Shown: positions 1 through 8,657 of the stretch, piece by piece
How the letters are laid out: each line of letters starts with the position of its first letter
Numbering within the stretch: the first letter of the stretch is position 1
Origin: CAZUTO01 sp964623085
Lineage (GTDB): Bacteria; Pseudomonadota; Gammaproteobacteria; Pseudomonadales; GM7GCV1
DNA length: 64,000 bases
Direction: 5' to 3'
Assembly (NCBI GenBank): GCA_964623085.1
Contig: CAZUTO010000001.1
Span: 1 to 64,000, forward strand
Notes under the pieces: model-generated
The model's input: the letters and a program-made list of their open reading frames with translations, nothing else
The model's database searches: none
Told to the model about the DNA's origin: nothing
Position numbers and translations under genes: made by a program

Positions 1-146
1 CCGATTCGGCAGGCTTTATGTTGCACAGCGATGGCGTCAACGTGATGGATATGAGCCTGCCGATGACGACACCAGAGACTTCGTCTGAGTTGATGGAATC
101 TCATTCAAAAATGACGATGGACGACGATCATCAGGGCCATCATTGA
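1..146 (+). CDS. C-terminal fragment of unknown protein
   Basis: An open frame runs in from the left edge (codons in phase with base 3) and stops at TGA 144-146. The visible tail is rich in Met, Asp and His and ends in DDDHQGHH. It lies 43 bases before copC in the same orientation, so a role in copper handling is plausible from context only. No domain can be recognised from about 47 residues. Confidence 0.5.
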   Translation, partial: DSAGFMLHSDGVNVMDMSLPMTTPETSSELMESHSKMTMDDDHQGHH

Positions 147-189
147 TAGCGGTCGGTGATAAATCAGTTTTGGTAAAGGAGAAGGCAGA

Positions 190-552
190 ATGAAGAATTT
201 TACTAAGCTCATCGTCATTTTATTATTGAGCTGCCTGGGCTCTCTCGCTCAGGCACATACCTCGTTGCATAGTTCGAAACCGGCAGATCAGCAGTTATTG
301 CAGAATTCACCGGAAGACTTTGCACTGGTGTTTACCGGTAAAACCCGGTTGGTGGATCTGACACTCTTTGATGAAAACGCCAATCCGATTGACTTTGGTT
401 TCGAACCAAGAATGAGCGAGCGGGTAAGTTTTAAAACGGCTCTTGCTAGCCCTTTATCTCCCGGAGTTTACGTACTCAAATGGACCGTTCTCGGGGAGGA
501 TGGTCACCGAATCACAGGAACCATCCTGTTCGGTGTGGATGATCAGAAGTGA
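190..552 (+). CDS. copC: CopC-type periplasmic copper-binding protein
   Basis: A 120-residue protein of CopC/YobA type, normally a periplasmic Cu(II) carrier that works with the membrane protein CopD. An N-terminal signal peptide ends in AQA with His as the first mature residue, and a DGH motif lies near residue 107. In CopC proteins the N-terminal His and the Asp and His of DGH form the Cu(II) site. The Met-rich Cu(I) site of classical CopC is not evident, so a Cu(II)-only protein is likely. A GGAG-type ribosome site precedes the ATG. copD follows 63 bases later. A second copy (about 60% identical by hand alignment) lies at 24861-25223. Confidence 0.9.
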   Translation: MKNFTKLIVILLLSCLGSLAQAHTSLHSSKPADQQLLQNSPEDFALVFTGKTRLVDLTLFDENANPIDFGFEPRMSERVSFKTALASPLSPGVYVLKWTVLGEDGHRITGTILFGVDDQK

Positions 553-615
553 TTTTTCCCGTCGAGATCATGTGTTTGCGGGCAAGAGTCGCCTCTAAGC
601 GACCAGGAAATTGAT

Positions 616-1509
616 ATGGATATATTTCTCTGGGCACTGATTCTGGCGATTCTCAAATTTGCCAGCTACCTATCAACGAGCATGTTGATCGGCTATGTTT
701 TTGTGACCTCAGGCGGAGGAAAGCTGCTGCTTAAAAGCCAACCCTGGCCCATACAGGGAATGCCCGCCTATTTTCAAATCGGGTTGGTTATCGGGGTCAT
801 TGCGGTCTTGCTGACCCTGCCGGTTCAAGTTATCTACGTGGCGGGTGCTGGCATCGAGGGATTAAAAGAGGCGTTCTGGTGGAAACTCGTCTGGTCTGGC
901 GCGGATGCCGACTCTCTCAAATTACGAGCCCTCGCTTTGGGGCTCATTCTCGTCAGTCAAATGCTCAAGATATTCAAATTGCCAGGTCTCATTTCGAATC
1001 TTCTGGCAATCGCGGGAGCGCTGACACTTGTATCCAGTTTTGGTTTGAGAGGGCATTCGGTGACGCTTGGCATGGTGGGGCAGGGCGCACTGATCCTTCA
1101 TCTGCTGATACTGACCACCTGGGCCGGATGTTTGTGGCCGCTGTATCGCGCCTGTGAAGCGCTCGATACTGGAAACCTAAAATCGTTGATGTCGCGCTTT
1201 GGTGTTTATGCCCAGATTCCAATCCTTCTGTTGGTGGCCACCGGGGGTTATCTCGCTATTCGGCTTTTGCAAAGCTGGGCAACGCTCTTTGAAACGCCCT
1301 ATGGCTTGCTCCTGAGCGCCAAGTTAGTGCTGGTGTGTGCGGTGCTTATCCTCGCGGCCAAACATCGATTCTGGCTGGTTCCACAGTTAGATAGCGACGT
1401 AGCACCTGTCGCTAAATTAGCCAAATCCATTCGATGGGAGATGGTGTTGGTAGGTCTGATCTTTCTGGTAACGGCATTTTTTACCACCACAACGGGGCCA
1501 GGGCACTGA
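616..1509 (+). CDS. copD: CopD family copper resistance membrane protein
   Basis: A 297-residue polytopic inner-membrane protein with about eight hydrophobic segments, the expected size and layout for CopD (PF05425). CopD proteins are thought to take copper from CopC and pass it across the inner membrane. Its position directly after copC supports the assignment. A His-containing loop (around GLRGHSV) and a C-terminal TTTTGPGH resemble the family, although exact metal ligands cannot be fixed by eye. The gene ends just before the MerR-type promoter at 1534-1564. Confidence 0.85.
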   Translation: MDIFLWALILAILKFASYLSTSMLIGYVFVTSGGGKLLLKSQPWPIQGMPAYFQIGLVIGVIAVLLTLPVQVIYVAGAGIEGLKEAFWWKLVWSGADADSLKLRALALGLILVSQMLKIFKLPGLISNLLAIAGALTLVSSFGLRGHSVTLGMVGQGALILHLLILTTWAGCLWPLYRACEALDTGNLKSLMSRFGVYAQIPILLLVATGGYLAIRLLQSWATLFETPYGLLLSAKLVLVCAVLILAAKHRFWLVPQLDSDVAPVAKLAKSIRWEMVLVGLIFLVTAFFTTTTGPGH

Positions 1510-1533
1510 GGTGTCAAGGTCAAAAATTCAGGC

Positions 1534-1564
1534 TTGACCTGTGTCATGGACACAGGTGTATAAC
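1534..1564 (+). promoter_or_regulatory. MerR-family promoter and operator
   Basis: A -35 box TTGACC (1534-1539) and a -10 box TATAAC (1559-1564) are separated by 19 bp, the elongated spacer typical of MerR-family promoters. Between them is a perfect 9-bp inverted repeat, ACCTGTGTC (1537-1545) and GACACAGGT (1549-1557), around a 3-bp centre. The promoter faces the merR-like gene at 1684, so the regulator probably controls its own operon and copZ-copA downstream. Confidence 0.9.
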
Positions 1565-1683
1565 CTGCAGCTATACAGGGTTTAAAAGATAGGTGTTTAT
1601 CTCAGATTCAAAACCGCTTGTTAATTTATATCGGTACTTAGTAGCTATTTAGACTGACATAAAGGAATGCGGAGGAGCGAGAC

Positions 1684-2094
1684 ATGAAAGTGAGCGAGGT
1701 CGCTAAATCTTTGGGCATTACGGCAGACACGGTGCGGTTTTATAGCCGCATCAAGATACTAAATCCCATTAAAAATAAAGCTAATGGTTATCGAGAATAC
1801 AGCGACAAGGATGTCATGCGTTTGCGGTTCGTTTTAAGTGCTCGGCAGTTGGGATTTTCGGTAGACGATATTCAAGAGATTCTCTCTCATGCAGACAATC
1901 AGCAGTCACCCTGTCCGACGGTTCGGCATCTTATTGATCAACGTTTACATGAAACTGAAGACCGACTTAAGGAAACATTAAGGCTAAAAGATCGAATGCA
2001 GAAGGCCTTGCTGGAGTGGAGCCAGAAGCCGGACAAAGCGCCTACCGGTCATATGGTTTGCCATTTAATTGAAGAGTTCACTGCGGAGGAATGA
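1684..2094 (+). CDS. MerR-family metal-responsive regulator
   Basis: A 136-residue MerR-type activator. The N-terminal winged helix (residues 1-70, with GITADTVRFYSR and NGYREYSD motifs) is followed by a long dimerisation helix and a short metal loop. Cys77 is present at the position that is Ser in Cu(I)/Ag(I) sensors such as CueR and Cys in divalent-metal sensors such as ZntR and MerR. Only one loop cysteine (Cys126, in GHMVCH) is seen; the partner usually found about 8-12 residues earlier is missing. The metal specificity is therefore open, although the neighbouring copZ and copA point to copper. The stop overlaps the downstream reading frame. Confidence 0.88.
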   Translation: MKVSEVAKSLGITADTVRFYSRIKILNPIKNKANGYREYSDKDVMRLRFVLSARQLGFSVDDIQEILSHADNQQSPCPTVRHLIDQRLHETEDRLKETLRLKDRMQKALLEWSQKPDKAPTGHMVCHLIEEFTAEE

Positions 2095-2096
2095 GT

Positions 2097-2420
2097 ATGA
2101 ATATGCACCATGCATCAAACGCTAATCGACAGAAAAGTGGTTGCTGTTGCTCTGGAAAATCATCAGTTGCCTCTACGGCAACTGATGTCAGCGGTTTTAG
2201 AGAATCATCGCAACCCCTGCACCTACTGCAAGTGCAGGGAGCCACTTGCGGTGGTTGCGTGAAAAGTGTCGAGCAGACGCTGAAATCCCTTTCCGGGGTT
2301 AGTGGCGCAACCATGGATTTGGCAACGGGTGTCGCTACCGTTTTTGGCGCTGTAGACAGTGACCGTTTGATCGGTGCAATAAGCGAAATGGGCTACGGAG
2401 CTGAAGTAATTACTGAGTAA
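2097..2420 (+). CDS. CopZ-like heavy-metal-associated chaperone
   Basis: A 107-residue protein with a C-terminal HMA domain (from about residue 40) containing the canonical metal motif GATCGGCV, as in CopZ-type copper chaperones that deliver Cu(I) to CopA. The N-terminal extension has a CCC cluster (SGCCCSG) not found in classical CopZ, which may bind metal. The start at 2097 is chosen because the GGAGGA Shine-Dalgarno sequence (2085-2090) ends six bases before it; an in-frame ATG at 2091 overlapping the merR stop would leave no spacing. It lies between the regulator and the copper ATPase in one operon. Confidence 0.82.
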   Translation: MNMHHASNANRQKSGCCCSGKSSVASTATDVSGFRESSQPLHLLQVQGATCGGCVKSVEQTLKSLSGVSGATMDLATGVATVFGAVDSDRLIGAISEMGYGAEVITE

Positions 2421-2454
2421 GTGACTCAAGGCAATTTAACAAAGGTCAAGACCC

Positions 2455-4986
2455 ATGAACGACAAAGTTCTTCCAGTGAATAAAGACATGCTAATAACCA
2501 ATGATAGCGACGAAAAAGCCCAGCTTATTGTGCCAGGGATGGGCAGCAATCACTGTGCTGGTCTTGTAAGAACATCGATAGAAAGATTGCCAGGCATAAA
2601 GGACATTCAAACCAATATTGCCAGTCATCAGGTGGATGTGTCTTTTGAACCATCCCGATCAAGTCTGGAAAAAATACGACTTGCGGTAGAGAACGCGGGT
2701 TACGACGTTGCCTTGGCGCAGCTGTTATCGGGTAATGCCATCAAAAACGTAACACTCACGGTTCCGGGTATGGGAAGTAACCACTGTGCGGGTCTCGTGC
2801 GAACATCGCTTGAGCGTTTATCAGGCATTACAGCCATTGAAACCAATATTGCCAATCATCAGGTCAGCGTGAGTTTCGATCCTGAACAAACAAATAGCTC
2901 GATCTTAAGAGAATCTGTGGAAAAGGCCGGGTATGAGGTGGCCAGTGTAGAAAGTTCAGCAAGCGATTCGCATAAGGTGGCTGAAGCGGCGGAAGAGCAG
3001 TATCTGGATCAAGCCTGGAAAAACCTCTGGTTTGCGGCGATACCCACAACCTTGATTATGCTGCTGATGATTCCGGAAATGTTTTGGCAGCCGATCCCTG
3101 GTTATCTCGCCATTGTCGCAGTGTTGGGTTTTCCCGTTGTATTTTTCAAAGGCGGCCGTTCTACACACAGATCCGCATGGCGTTCCTTAAAAAATCGCAC
3201 CGCCAATATGGATGTGCTGATTTCCCTGGGCAGTATGCCCCCGTATCTGATCGGTTTGATCGGCTTTGTCTATCCCATGACCTCCTTTATCGAAATGGCG
3301 TCGACCATTATGACCTTCCATATGCTTGGCCGCTATCTCGAAACACGGGCGAAAGGTAAGGCGTCACAAGCGATCAAAAAATTGATCAAACTCGGCGCAA
3401 AGACGGCGATTGTTTTGCGCAACGACGGCGAAATTGAAGTGCCAGTTGAAGACTTGCAAATCGGCGATGTCATGGTGATTAAGCCGGGTGGAAAAGTACC
3501 TACTGATGGAGAGATTGTTGAGGGTCATAGTCACTTGGATGAATCGATTGCGACAGGTGAATCGGTGCCGGTTGAGAAAGGTCCCGGAGATTCCGTACTT
3601 GGTGCGACGATCAATAAAGAAGGACTGTTGAAGGTGAAAGCAACGAAAATCGGTGCCGACACTTTTTTATCCCAAGTTATTAAATTAGTCGAACAAGCCC
3701 AGGGTTCCAAGGTGCCGATACAGGAGTTTGCCGACAGAGTGACCGCCACCTTCGTCCCGGCGGTAATTGGTATCGCATTATTGAGCTTTTTGTCCTGGCT
3801 GATTTTTACTGACGGCCTGCGTCCGGTGCTGGAATGGGGCGGTGGCTTTTTGCCCTGGGTTGATCCAGGTTTGACGCCAATCATTGCTGCGATACTAGCA
3901 GCAGTTGCAGTTCTGGTTATCGCCTGTCCCTGTGCGTTGGGGCTGGCAACGCCCACAGCGATTATGGTGGGTTCGGGTATGGGTGCCGAGCGGGGCGTAT
4001 TGATCCGCTCGGGTGAAGCGATCCAAACTCTAAAGGACATCAAAGTCGTTGTGTTGGATAAAACCGGCACCATCACCGCAGGAAAGCCCTCCTTGACAGA
4101 TGTACTTCCGGCACCTGAATTTTCAGCGGAAGAGCTTTTGATAGCCACCGCTACAGTCGAAGGAGGATCGGAGCACCCTTTGGCGCAGGCCATTGTGCAG
4201 GGTGCTAAAGAGCGAAATCTGACTATTCCCGCGCTGGAGAATTTTCAGTCGATTACCGCTCGCGGCGTGGAAGGTGTCGTCAATGGACGATTGGTGCATG
4301 TCGGTAGTCGTCGGTTGCTCAATGAACAGGGAGTCGAATTGGGCAATTTAGATGAGACTCTGAAGTCGTTGGAAGTCCAGGGTAAAACGGCGATGTTAGT
4401 GGCCATTGATAAACAAGCGGCTGGTGTGGTCGCCGTCGCAGATACGATCAAAGAAGATTCTAAGTCCGCGATAAAAGCTATGCACGATCTGAATATTCAT
4501 GTAGTGATGGTAACAGGTGATAACGAACGGACGGCTAAATTTGTTGCTGAACAAGTGGGCATCGATGAAGTCCTGGCTAATGTATTGCCTGAAGGCAAAG
4601 TCGACTCGGTTAAACAACTGCAAGCCAACTACGGTAATAGTGTTGCAATGGTGGGTGACGGCATTAATGATGCACCCGCCTTAAAACAAGCCAATGTGGG
4701 TATCGCCATAGGTGCTGGGGCCGATGTGGCCATTGAAGCGGCTGATGTGACGCTGGTGAAGGGCCAGTTGACCAAGCTTGTAGAGGCCGTTCTTCTCTCC
4801 AGAGCCACCTTCAAGAAAATCGTCGAAAACCTTTTTTGGGCTTGGTTTTATAACCTGGCCGCCATACCTGTCGCCGCATTGGGATTACTACATCCGATGA
4901 TCGGTGTGATTGCAATGACCGTTAGCTCGCTGTCAGTCATCGGCAATTCCATTCTTCTGAAGCGAGCCAATATCACAGTTAAATAA
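2455..4986 (+). CDS. copA: Copper-exporting P1B-type ATPase
   Basis: An 843-residue heavy-metal pump. The P-type core is complete: CPC (residues 491-493) in the transport helix, phosphorylation motif DKTGT from Asp535, GDGINDAPAL, and the Cu(I)-class signature residues YN and MTVSS in the last two helices, so it is a P1B-1 Cu(I) exporter. The two N-terminal HMA-like domains are unusual: each has GMGSNHCAGLVRTS (Cys34 and Cys111) where a GMxCxxC motif is expected, so the first metal cysteine is Ser in both. The upstream chaperone keeps a normal CGGC. It is transcribed with merR and copZ. Confidence 0.95.
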   Translation: MNDKVLPVNKDMLITNDSDEKAQLIVPGMGSNHCAGLVRTSIERLPGIKDIQTNIASHQVDVSFEPSRSSLEKIRLAVENAGYDVALAQLLSGNAIKNVTLTVPGMGSNHCAGLVRTSLERLSGITAIETNIANHQVSVSFDPEQTNSSILRESVEKAGYEVASVESSASDSHKVAEAAEEQYLDQAWKNLWFAAIPTTLIMLLMIPEMFWQPIPGYLAIVAVLGFPVVFFKGGRSTHRSAWRSLKNRTANMDVLISLGSMPPYLIGLIGFVYPMTSFIEMASTIMTFHMLGRYLETRAKGKASQAIKKLIKLGAKTAIVLRNDGEIEVPVEDLQIGDVMVIKPGGKVPTDGEIVEGHSHLDESIATGESVPVEKGPGDSVLGATINKEGLLKVKATKIGADTFLSQVIKLVEQAQGSKVPIQEFADRVTATFVPAVIGIALLSFLSWLIFTDGLRPVLEWGGGFLPWVDPGLTPIIAAILAAVAVLVIACPCALGLATPTAIMVGSGMGAERGVLIRSGEAIQTLKDIKVVVLDKTGTITAGKPSLTDVLPAPEFSAEELLIATATVEGGSEHPLAQAIVQGAKERNLTIPALENFQSITARGVEGVVNGRLVHVGSRRLLNEQGVELGNLDETLKSLEVQGKTAMLVAIDKQAAGVVAVADTIKEDSKSAIKAMHDLNIHVVMVTGDNERTAKFVAEQVGIDEVLANVLPEGKVDSVKQLQANYGNSVAMVGDGINDAPALKQANVGIAIGAGADVAIEAADVTLVKGQLTKLVEAVLLSRATFKKIVENLFWAWFYNLAAIPVAALGLLHPMIGVIAMTVSSLSVIGNSILLKRANITVK

Positions 4987-4998
4987 CTGGAGAAAATT

Positions 4999-5289
4999 AT
5001 GAGCAAACAATCACGATCATTCTGGTTTACCCCAAATGGGTTGGCTGCTCTGGGGCTTATCGGTGCGGCGAGCTATTTCCTTTTTGTGGAACATGGAGAG
5101 CACTTGTTTCAATTTTTACCTTTCTTGATTTTGTTGTTATGCCCACTCATGCACATCTTTATGCATGGCGGTCATGGGGGGCACGGCGGACACGGAGGGC
5201 ACGGTCAGGAGGGCGAATCCGATCAGGATGCCTATCAGCGCGGGTTAGAAGATGGGCGCAGTGAAAGCCAACATCGACACCACCCTTAA
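4999..5289 (+). CDS. DUF2933 family small membrane protein
   Basis: A 96-residue protein with two hydrophobic segments (about residues 12-30 and 36-54), then a repeated GGH tract (five GGH units) and a polar tail ending HRHHP. This matches the DUF2933 family, often found beside copper ATPases. The His repeats suggest metal binding (inference). It starts 12 bases after copA with GGAG upstream, so it is almost certainly in the same operon. No enzymatic motif is visible. Confidence 0.8.
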   Translation: MSKQSRSFWFTPNGLAALGLIGAASYFLFVEHGEHLFQFLPFLILLLCPLMHIFMHGGHGGHGGHGGHGQEGESDQDAYQRGLEDGRSESQHRHHP

Positions 5290-5315
5290 CGCTACTTTTA
5301 TGAAGGAGAACAATT

Positions 5316-5972
5316 ATGCATGGTGATTCTGCATACGGCCTTTGGACGCTGGTTATTCTTAACTCAGCCATTTTTATTTTCTTTGCCTTTAGTTTTATCA
5401 AGCCGAAGACAAAAACGGACTGGCGCAGCCTGGGTGCTTTCTCAGCCTTTATCGTAGCCCTGTTTACCGAGATGTATGGGTTCCCACTGACCATTTATTT
5501 TCTGTCGGGATGGTTGGCGGAACGTTACCCCGGCATAGATTTTCTGGCGCACGATAATGGCCATCTGCTGCACACTCTGTTGGGTCTCGAAGGCAATCCG
5601 CACTTCGATCCTCTGCATATTGCCAGCAATGTCATTATTGTCTTGGGGTTCTTCCTACTATCGTCGGCCTGGGCGGTACTACATCGCGCACAGCGTAACG
5701 GAGAACTCGCGCAGACAGGCTGGTATGCGTGTTGCCGCCACCCCCAGTACCTCGCCTTTATTCTCATCATGTTCGGCTTTTTATTGCAGTGGCCGACTAT
5801 CCCGACGTTGGTCATGTTTCCAATCCTAGTGATTGTCTATATCCGGTTGGCAAAGCGCGAGGAAAAAATGGCACTACAGGAGTTTGGTGACGAATACATT
5901 CGTTATCGCGAACGCACCCCGGCCTGGATTCCAAGGCTTGGCTCAAACCCTCACAGCGAAAACGTCTATTAA
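5316..5972 (+). CDS. ICMT/PEMT-family membrane methyltransferase
   Basis: A 218-residue polytopic membrane protein whose C-terminal half has the isoprenylcysteine/phospholipid methyltransferase signature: CRHPQYLAFILIMFGF followed by a membrane hairpin and REEKMALQEFGDEYIRYRERTPAWIP, which form the SAM-binding region in ICMT-fold enzymes. The substrate is unknown. It follows the DUF2933 gene by 26 bases, and the pairing of these two families next to copper genes recurs in bacteria (recalled). A second, shorter member lies at 25310-25897, also after a copC. Confidence 0.8.
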   Translation: MHGDSAYGLWTLVILNSAIFIFFAFSFIKPKTKTDWRSLGAFSAFIVALFTEMYGFPLTIYFLSGWLAERYPGIDFLAHDNGHLLHTLLGLEGNPHFDPLHIASNVIIVLGFFLLSSAWAVLHRAQRNGELAQTGWYACCRHPQYLAFILIMFGFLLQWPTIPTLVMFPILVIVYIRLAKREEKMALQEFGDEYIRYRERTPAWIPRLGSNPHSENVY

Positions 5973-5982
5973 GGAGCGCAAC

Positions 5983-6441
5983 ATGACATTGAAAACCTTA
6001 GGGGAAATTGTGAGCTGGACGCGTGATTTTCATCAGCATTTATCGGAGTGCATGCAGCATTGCCAGAACGAAAATGAGAATGCGAGGGCCCAGATGCTAC
6101 TGACCTATTTGTCTGCACACGAAGCACGGCTTAGCGAGGTCGTGTCTGGCTTTGAAAAGCTTGGCCGCAATAAAGCGTTACAAACCTGGACGAGTGAATA
6201 TTTAGCGTTGCATCCAGTTGTTGCTCAAAAGTCCTGTGACGAGCCCTACGCAAAGATGCCATCAGACGATATCGTCGATGCCATTCTTGGTAAGCACGAG
6301 GAAGTCATTGAACTTTATCGTTTTCTGGAAACGAGAGCGGATACGAATTCGACGCGAAAACTTATGAAGTCTCTGCGTGAACTTGAGGAAAGTGAAGTCA
6401 GGGTGATGATGCAAGCTATCAACCGTTTTGCTGACATGTAG
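5983..6441 (+). CDS. Helical ferritin-like hypothetical protein
   Basis: A 152-residue soluble, predicted all-helical protein with spaced acidic and His residues (HLSECMQHCQ, SAHEARLSEV, LGKHEEVIELYR, LEESEVRVMM), resembling a four-helix ferritin-like or rubrerythrin-like bundle. Whether the metal ligands are complete cannot be settled by eye. The ATG at 5983 has AAGGAG 7 bases upstream; an earlier in-frame start would overlap the methyltransferase by about 140 bases and is rejected. It belongs to the copper operon by spacing; its function is not known. Confidence 0.7.
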   Translation: MTLKTLGEIVSWTRDFHQHLSECMQHCQNENENARAQMLLTYLSAHEARLSEVVSGFEKLGRNKALQTWTSEYLALHPVVAQKSCDEPYAKMPSDDIVDAILGKHEEVIELYRFLETRADTNSTRKLMKSLRELEESEVRVMMQAINRFADM

Positions 6442-6485
6442 TTGGTTTGTTCTAGTATTTTGACTCAAGAATAGGCGGGTACCTT

Positions 6486-7850
6486 ATGCAAAATTATAAA
6501 GAAAACAGCTTGTCTTTGCTGGGTGCTATCTCGATGGGTACCGGTGTCATGATCGGTGCGGGAATTTTTGCGTTGACAGGCCAAATGGCGGAGTTATCCG
6601 GTAATTGGTTTCCTTTAGCTTTTTTATCTGCCGCAGTAGTAACTGCATTTAGCGCTTATTCCTACGTCAAACTTTCCAACGCTTTTCCGTCCGCAGGCGG
6701 CATTGGTATGTACCTCTACAAGGCCTATGGCAGTAGCACCTATACCGCTTTTTTTGCGTTGTTGATGTATTTTTCGATGGTGATTAACGAAAGCCTGGTG
6801 GCCAGAACCTTCGGCACCTACGCGCTGCGGTTATTTGATATTGACGAATCAAGTTTCCTGACGCCGCTGTTGGCTGTGTTGCTATTGGTCTTTGCTTTCT
6901 TGCTCAATCTGTCTGGTAATAAATCCATAGGCTGGTTCTCGACCCTGATGGCGGCTCTGAAGGTATTTGGCATTGCTATATTTGCTCTGGCTGGTCTTTA
7001 TGTCATGGGAACCCCGGACTCCGGAGGTTTGATGGTGACGGAAGGGTTTAGTCTGTCGGGTTTTGTCGCGGCCACTGCGTTGGGCATATTGGCCTATAAA
7101 GGTTTTACCACCATTACCAACAGCGGCGGCGAGCTCGTTAATGCCAATAAAAATGTTGGTCGCGGCATCATGATCTCGATCAGCATCTGCGTATTGCTGT
7201 ATTTGCTGGTGGCCGTTGCAGTGCAGGGTAACCTTGAGCTGAGTGAAATCATTGCCGCCAAAAATTACTCCTTGGCGCAGGCAGCAAGGCCTGCACTGGG
7301 AGAGCTTGGCATGATACTGACAGTGCTGCTGGCCATTGTGGCGACCATCTCCGGCGTGCTCGCAAGCATGTTTGCGGTCTCGCGGATGCTGGCCATGCTG
7401 ACGGATATGAAGTTAGTGCCGCATCGGCATTTTGGTATGCCGGGAACCATTCAAAATCACACATTGGTCTACACCGTAGTGATTGCCATTTTGTTGACCA
7501 TCTTTATGGATTTGAGCCGTATTGCGTCAATGGGAGCTATTTTCTATCTGGTGATGGATATCGCCGTGCACTGGGGCGTACTTCGACACCTGCGCCAAGA
7601 GCTCAAGGCCCAAGCCTGGGTGGTCGTTACCGCCATTGTTTTGGATGTGATTGTGCTTACGGTATTTGTTTTTATAAAAATGCAATCCGATACCTTGGTT
7701 ATCTGGGTTTCATTTATTTCTATGCTGCTCATCTATTTGGGAGAGCGGCTATTTTTTCGATTGCATCGCACTGGGCAAGATATTGACGATCGACCTGACC
7801 ATGCTACTGAACATCACAGCAATCATCACGGAGGTTCTCATGAAAATTAA
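6486..7850 (+). CDS. APC-family amino-acid permease with His-rich tail
   Basis: A 454-residue transporter with about 12 membrane segments and the APC-family opening (SMGTGVMIGAGIFALTG). Such proteins exchange or import amino acids or polyamines. The last 20 or so residues are hydrophilic and His-rich (DHATEHHSNHHGGSHEN), which is not usual for the family and suggests metal binding. The end overlaps the start of the next gene by 11 bases. Its place in a copper operon suggests transport of a metal-related substrate, but nothing in the sequence defines it. Confidence 0.85.
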   Translation: MQNYKENSLSLLGAISMGTGVMIGAGIFALTGQMAELSGNWFPLAFLSAAVVTAFSAYSYVKLSNAFPSAGGIGMYLYKAYGSSTYTAFFALLMYFSMVINESLVARTFGTYALRLFDIDESSFLTPLLAVLLLVFAFLLNLSGNKSIGWFSTLMAALKVFGIAIFALAGLYVMGTPDSGGLMVTEGFSLSGFVAATALGILAYKGFTTITNSGGELVNANKNVGRGIMISISICVLLYLLVAVAVQGNLELSEIIAAKNYSLAQAARPALGELGMILTVLLAIVATISGVLASMFAVSRMLAMLTDMKLVPHRHFGMPGTIQNHTLVYTVVIAILLTIFMDLSRIASMGAIFYLVMDIAVHWGVLRHLRQELKAQAWVVVTAIVLDVIVLTVFVFIKMQSDTLVIWVSFISMLLIYLGERLFFRLHRTGQDIDDRPDHATEHHSNHHGGSHEN

Positions 7851-8109
7851 TACGACCGCATTCGTTGTTTCAATCACGATCACGACGAGTTTTCTGTGGA
7901 TTATCTGCAGTCTTTTTGTGGCCTTGTTTCCTGAACTATCTGCCGCTATCACTGGACAGATGCTGCACATGGATTCCCAGCAGATTCATTTCCGGTTGAA
8001 TTGGTCAGACTTTTTGCTGGGTCTCTTAATCTGGGTTGTTTCTGCCGTCGTTGCTGGCTGGTTATTTAGCATTTCCTATAACAGGCTAGGTGTGAATGGA
8101 AAAGAGTAG
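7840..8109 (+). CDS. DUF5676 family membrane protein
   Basis: An 89-residue protein with two membrane segments. The motifs SLFVALFPE, MLHMD, LLIWVVSAVVAGWLF and YNRL match the DUF5676 family, a small membrane protein commonly linked to metal resistance clusters. ATG 7840 is preceded by GGAGG (about 5 bases) and overlaps the permease end, so translation is probably coupled. Its function is unknown. Confidence 0.75.
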   Translation: MKINTTAFVVSITITTSFLWIICSLFVALFPELSAAITGQMLHMDSQQIHFRLNWSDFLLGLLIWVVSAVVAGWLFSISYNRLGVNGKE

Positions 8110-8608
8110 AGTAGGCGACAGTTCTCGTATTTGCCCGGTTTGCAATATGAACGATGATCTAACTCTTCATAGCGCTTATCGTGGTGTCGACTATTGGTTT
8201 TGCTCTACTCAATGTAAAAAACGATTTCAGTCAAGACCCCACCTTTATGTGGGAGACCCCTGGCATGGCCAGTCCGTAAAACAAAAAGGTGAGGAGGTTG
8301 TTAGGTCTCATCGAATCAACCTGAACATTGTTCCCAGCCCATTAGTTTCAGATTTACTAGTTCGAGAGCTCGAAAAGTTGATGGGAGTCAAAACTGCCCG
8401 CTTAAAAGGTCAAGCAATTGAGGTTACATATGATCTCATTCAGATTTCTCTCACCGACATTGAAAATGCAATTGAGATCGCTTACGGTGGACTAAAACCT
8501 GGAGTCGTTGAATCACTACGCCGGGGATTAATTCATAGTTCCGAAGATGGTGAGCTAGATAATCTGGGGCATCTTCCGCCCAAGAATCCATGGAATCCGA
8601 GAGGTTGA
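8096..8608 (+). CDS. YHS-like metal-binding protein with HMA-like C-terminus
   Basis: A 170-residue protein. The N-terminal part (residues 12-45) has CPVCNM followed by YWFCSTQCKKRF, the cysteine pattern of YHS/TRASH-type metal-binding domains seen in copper proteins. The middle part (about 72-130) has a ferredoxin-like HMA pattern without the CxxC motif. The tail is Pro-rich and ends KNPWNPRG. It overlaps the DUF5676 gene by 14 bases. A role as a copper-handling protein is inferred. Confidence 0.72.
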   Translation: MEKSRVGDSSRICPVCNMNDDLTLHSAYRGVDYWFCSTQCKKRFQSRPHLYVGDPWHGQSVKQKGEEVVRSHRINLNIVPSPLVSDLLVRELEKLMGVKTARLKGQAIEVTYDLIQISLTDIENAIEIAYGGLKPGVVESLRRGLIHSSEDGELDNLGHLPPKNPWNPRG

Positions 8609-8657
8609 GGTGCTTGACGGTGCCTAATCTTTTATAGCTCATTCCGGTGATACTGTT

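Noticed and set aside
3531..4193. 220-residue frame on the minus strand inside copA
   Set aside because: Shadow of a clear, complete P-type ATPase gene.
5161..5205. Repeated GGH codons as a CRISPR-like or satellite repeat
   Set aside because: Simple in-frame codon repeat of a DUF2933 protein; no spacers.
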